The translations under genes were made by a program, and so were the position numbers. From the NCBI GenBank assembly GCA_012520515.1, contig JAAYOD010000013.1, positions 1 through 35,074 on the forward strand: 35,074 nt of DNA, written 5' to 3'. Source of the DNA: Clostridiales bacterium (lineage in GTDB: Bacteria; Bacillota; Clostridia; Christensenellales; DTU072). The notes under the pieces were generated by a model. The model saw only the letters and a list, made by a program, of their open reading frames with translations, was not told the origin of the DNA and searched no databases. This document shows, piece after piece, positions 33,714 through 35,074 of the stretch (the stretch's first letter is position 1; the number at the start of each line of letters is the position of its first letter).

Positions 33714-33896
33714 TTACTTGACTTCTTCTACCTTAACAAGGTGAGAAACCCTGTCAATCATACCGCGAATTACCGGGGTATCTTCTCTAACTATAGAAGC
33801 GCCGATTTTTCTCAAACCCATAGCTTCTAATGTAGCTGCTTGTTTCTTAATTCGACCGAATCTGGATTTAATCAATGTAATCTTTATTTGTGCCAT
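33714..33896 (-). CDS. rpmD: Ribosomal protein L30
   Basis: A 60-residue L30 of typical bacterial length, with [12 protein letters not shown] and the [12 protein letters not shown] helix, then VRGMIDRV-type sequence (here [14 protein letters not shown]). AAGGAGG precedes the ATG. It lies between rpsE and rplO as in the standard spc operon. Confidence 0.97.
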   Translation of the reverse strand: MAQIKITLIKSRFGRIKKQAATLEAMGLRKIGASIVREDTPVIRGMIDRVSHLVKVEEVK

Positions 33897-33906
33897 TTAA
33901 TCCTCC

Positions 33907-34422
33907 TTAGTCAGCCAACTGCTCAACTGGTATGCCGCGAATTTGCGCAATTTCTTGAGCTGTCCGCAACTGTGAAAGTCCCTCAATGGTGGCTTTTACA
34001 CTGTTGATAGGGTTGTTAGTGCCTATATTTTTGGTACGAACATTTTTAAGTCCTGTCGCTTCAAGCACTGCTCTAACAGCGCCGCCAGCAATAATTCCCG
34101 TTCCTTCAGGCGCGGGCATCATTATTACCTTGCCTCTGCCATACACGCCTTCAACAGCATGGGGGATAGTAAGACCTTTCATAGAAAATGAAATCATATT
34201 CTTTTGAGCAATCTTGGTAGCTTTTTCAATAGCTTCTGGCACTTCCTTTGCCTTGCCTAGTCCGCATCCAACTCTATTAGCGCCGTCGCCAACTACCACC
34301 AACGCTGCAAATCGTATGTTTCTGCCGCCCTTAACAACTTTAGTTACACGGTTTATAGAAACTGTTCTCTTTATCAAATTATCTTTTGGCTCTCTATGTG
34401 AAAACCTTTCATTTCTAGCCAT
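33907..34422 (-). CDS. rpsE: Ribosomal protein S5
   Basis: A 171-residue S5, important for decoding accuracy and mRNA unwinding. It has the double-stranded RNA-binding stretch [19 protein letters not shown] and [19 protein letters not shown], then [24 protein letters not shown] precedes the ATG. Gaps to rplR and rpmD are about 10 nt. Confidence 0.98.
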   Translation of the reverse strand: MARNERFSHREPKDNLIKRTVSINRVTKVVKGGRNIRFAALVVVGDGANRVGCGLGKAKEVPEAIEKATKIAQKNMISFSMKGLTIPHAVEGVYGRGKVIMMPAPEGTGIIAGGAVRAVLEATGLKNVRTKNIGTNNPINSVKATIEGLSQLRTAQEIAQIRGIPVEQLAD

Positions 34423-34431
34423 ATTACCCTC

Positions 34432-34800
34432 CTAAAACTCTAAACCGGCTTCTCTGGCGCCATCGGCTAAAGCTGCTATTCTGCCTGTGTACTTGTATCC
34501 GCCTCTGTCAAAAACAACGGACTTGATACCAGCAGCCAATGCTCTTTCTGCCACTGTTTTGCCAACTTCTTTGCTTGCGCTTACCTTATTCATACCACTA
34601 ACCTTAGCAGCAACTTCTTTTTCTAAGGTGTTTGCGCTAACTAGCGTAACGCCTTTGGTGTCGTCGATAATTTGCGCATAGATATTGCTAAGCGACCTAT
34701 AAACATTTAGGCGGGGCATTTCTGCTGTCCCATTTAGCTTGAAACGCATACGATTGTGTCTTGCCTTTCTAATTTCGTTCTTATCAATTTTGCTAATCAT
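34432..34800 (-). CDS. rplR: Ribosomal protein L18
   Basis: A 122-residue L18, which with L5 and L25 binds 5S rRNA. It shows [29 protein letters not shown], and [20 protein letters not shown] with AREAGLEF at the end. AAGGAG lies before the ATG. It is 11 nt downstream of rplF. Confidence 0.98.
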   Translation of the reverse strand: MISKIDKNEIRKARHNRMRFKLNGTAEMPRLNVYRSLSNIYAQIIDDTKGVTLVSANTLEKEVAAKVSGMNKVSASKEVGKTVAERALAAGIKSVVFDRGGYKYTGRIAALADGAREAGLEF

Positions 34801-34811
34801 ACTACGCTCCT

Positions 34812-35074
34812 TTATTTACCTGCTTTCTTACCAACTTTACGCAAAATGTTCTCATCTTTATAGCGAACACCATATCCGTGGTAAGGTTCGGTTTTTCTAA
34901 TAGACTTTATGTTTGCTGCAACTTGTCCCACAAGCTCTTTATTAAAGCCAGATACCTTAATTTCGGTAATGCTGGGGCAACTTAGCGTGATGCCTTCTGG
35001 CGCTGTGACAGTGACAGGGTGAGAATATCCCACATTAACAGTTACATCCTTTCCATTCATTTGCGCTCTGTATC
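34812..35074 (-). CDS. rplF: Ribosomal protein L6, C-terminal half; 5' end cut by window
   Basis: The frame enters from the right edge. Codons before the first internal ATG (35060) read YRAQ, completing the conserved GVGYRAQ of L6, so the gene continues beyond the window and that ATG is not its start. The visible part has GYSHPV and the C-terminal RNA-binding [21 protein letters not shown]6 sits near the sarcin-ricin loop and factor site. About half of a standard L6 of some 180 residues is present. Confidence 0.97.
   Translation of the reverse strand, partial: YRAQMNGKDVTVNVGYSHPVTVTAPEGITLSCPSITEIKVSGFNKELVGQVAANIKSIRKTEPYHGYGVRYKDENILRKVGKKAGK

Overview
The window is AT-rich, gene-dense bacterial DNA. 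Strong GGAGG-type ribosome binding sites, lipoprotein signal peptides, a YerC-type TrpR relative, a KOW-protein gene between map and infA, and a yrdC/Sua5-rpiB-upp cluster all suggest a low-GC Gram-positive (Bacillota, Clostridia-like) organism. The BspA-type leucine-rich-repeat lipoprotein and the MBG-repeat surface protein would fit an uncultured, perhaps gut-dwelling, lineage; that part is inference. Every gene except one (the RluA-type pseudouridine synthase at 706-1443) is on the minus strand. No tRNA, rRNA, CRISPR array, insertion sequence or prophage gene was seen.

Right third (26.8-35.1 kb): the distal spc and alpha ribosomal operons, read right to left: rplF (cut by the window edge), rplR, rpsE, rpmD, rplO, secY, adk, map, KOW protein, infA, rpmJ, then rpsM, rpsK, rpsD, rpoA, rplQ and a strong terminator. 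The only sizeable gap, between rpmJ and rpsM, holds its own promoter and a leader of about 140 nt that can fold into a pseudoknot. This is a good candidate for ribosomal-protein feedback control.

Middle (22.1-26.5 kb): coaX, hom, an HI0933-family flavoprotein and a YbhN/UPF0104-type membrane protein form a compact operon. To its left, 15.8-22.0 kb holds two giant surface genes that look cotranscribed: a 2048-residue beta-helix/MBG protein with a C-terminal membrane anchor, then a 1063-residue LRR lipoprotein. A promoter with a perfect palindrome at its start site precedes them.

Left third: an amino-acid ABC transporter operon (binding protein, permease, ATPase) ends with a TrpR-like regulator gene, and its promoter is buried in a 45-bp inverted repeat, suggesting a self-regulated uptake unit. 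Next come a 1336-residue exported protein with two different metallophosphoesterase domains, a 607-residue lipoprotein of unknown function coupled to the Sua5-type tRNA modification gene, rpiB-upp, and the RluA-type gene convergent to them. A truncated aconitase-family gene lies at the left edge.

Most promoters are readable by eye. The same extended -10 (TGATATAAT) recurs at four of them. Two genes, the RluA-type synthase and the 607-residue lipoprotein, have -10 boxes so close to the start codon that their mRNAs are probably leaderless.
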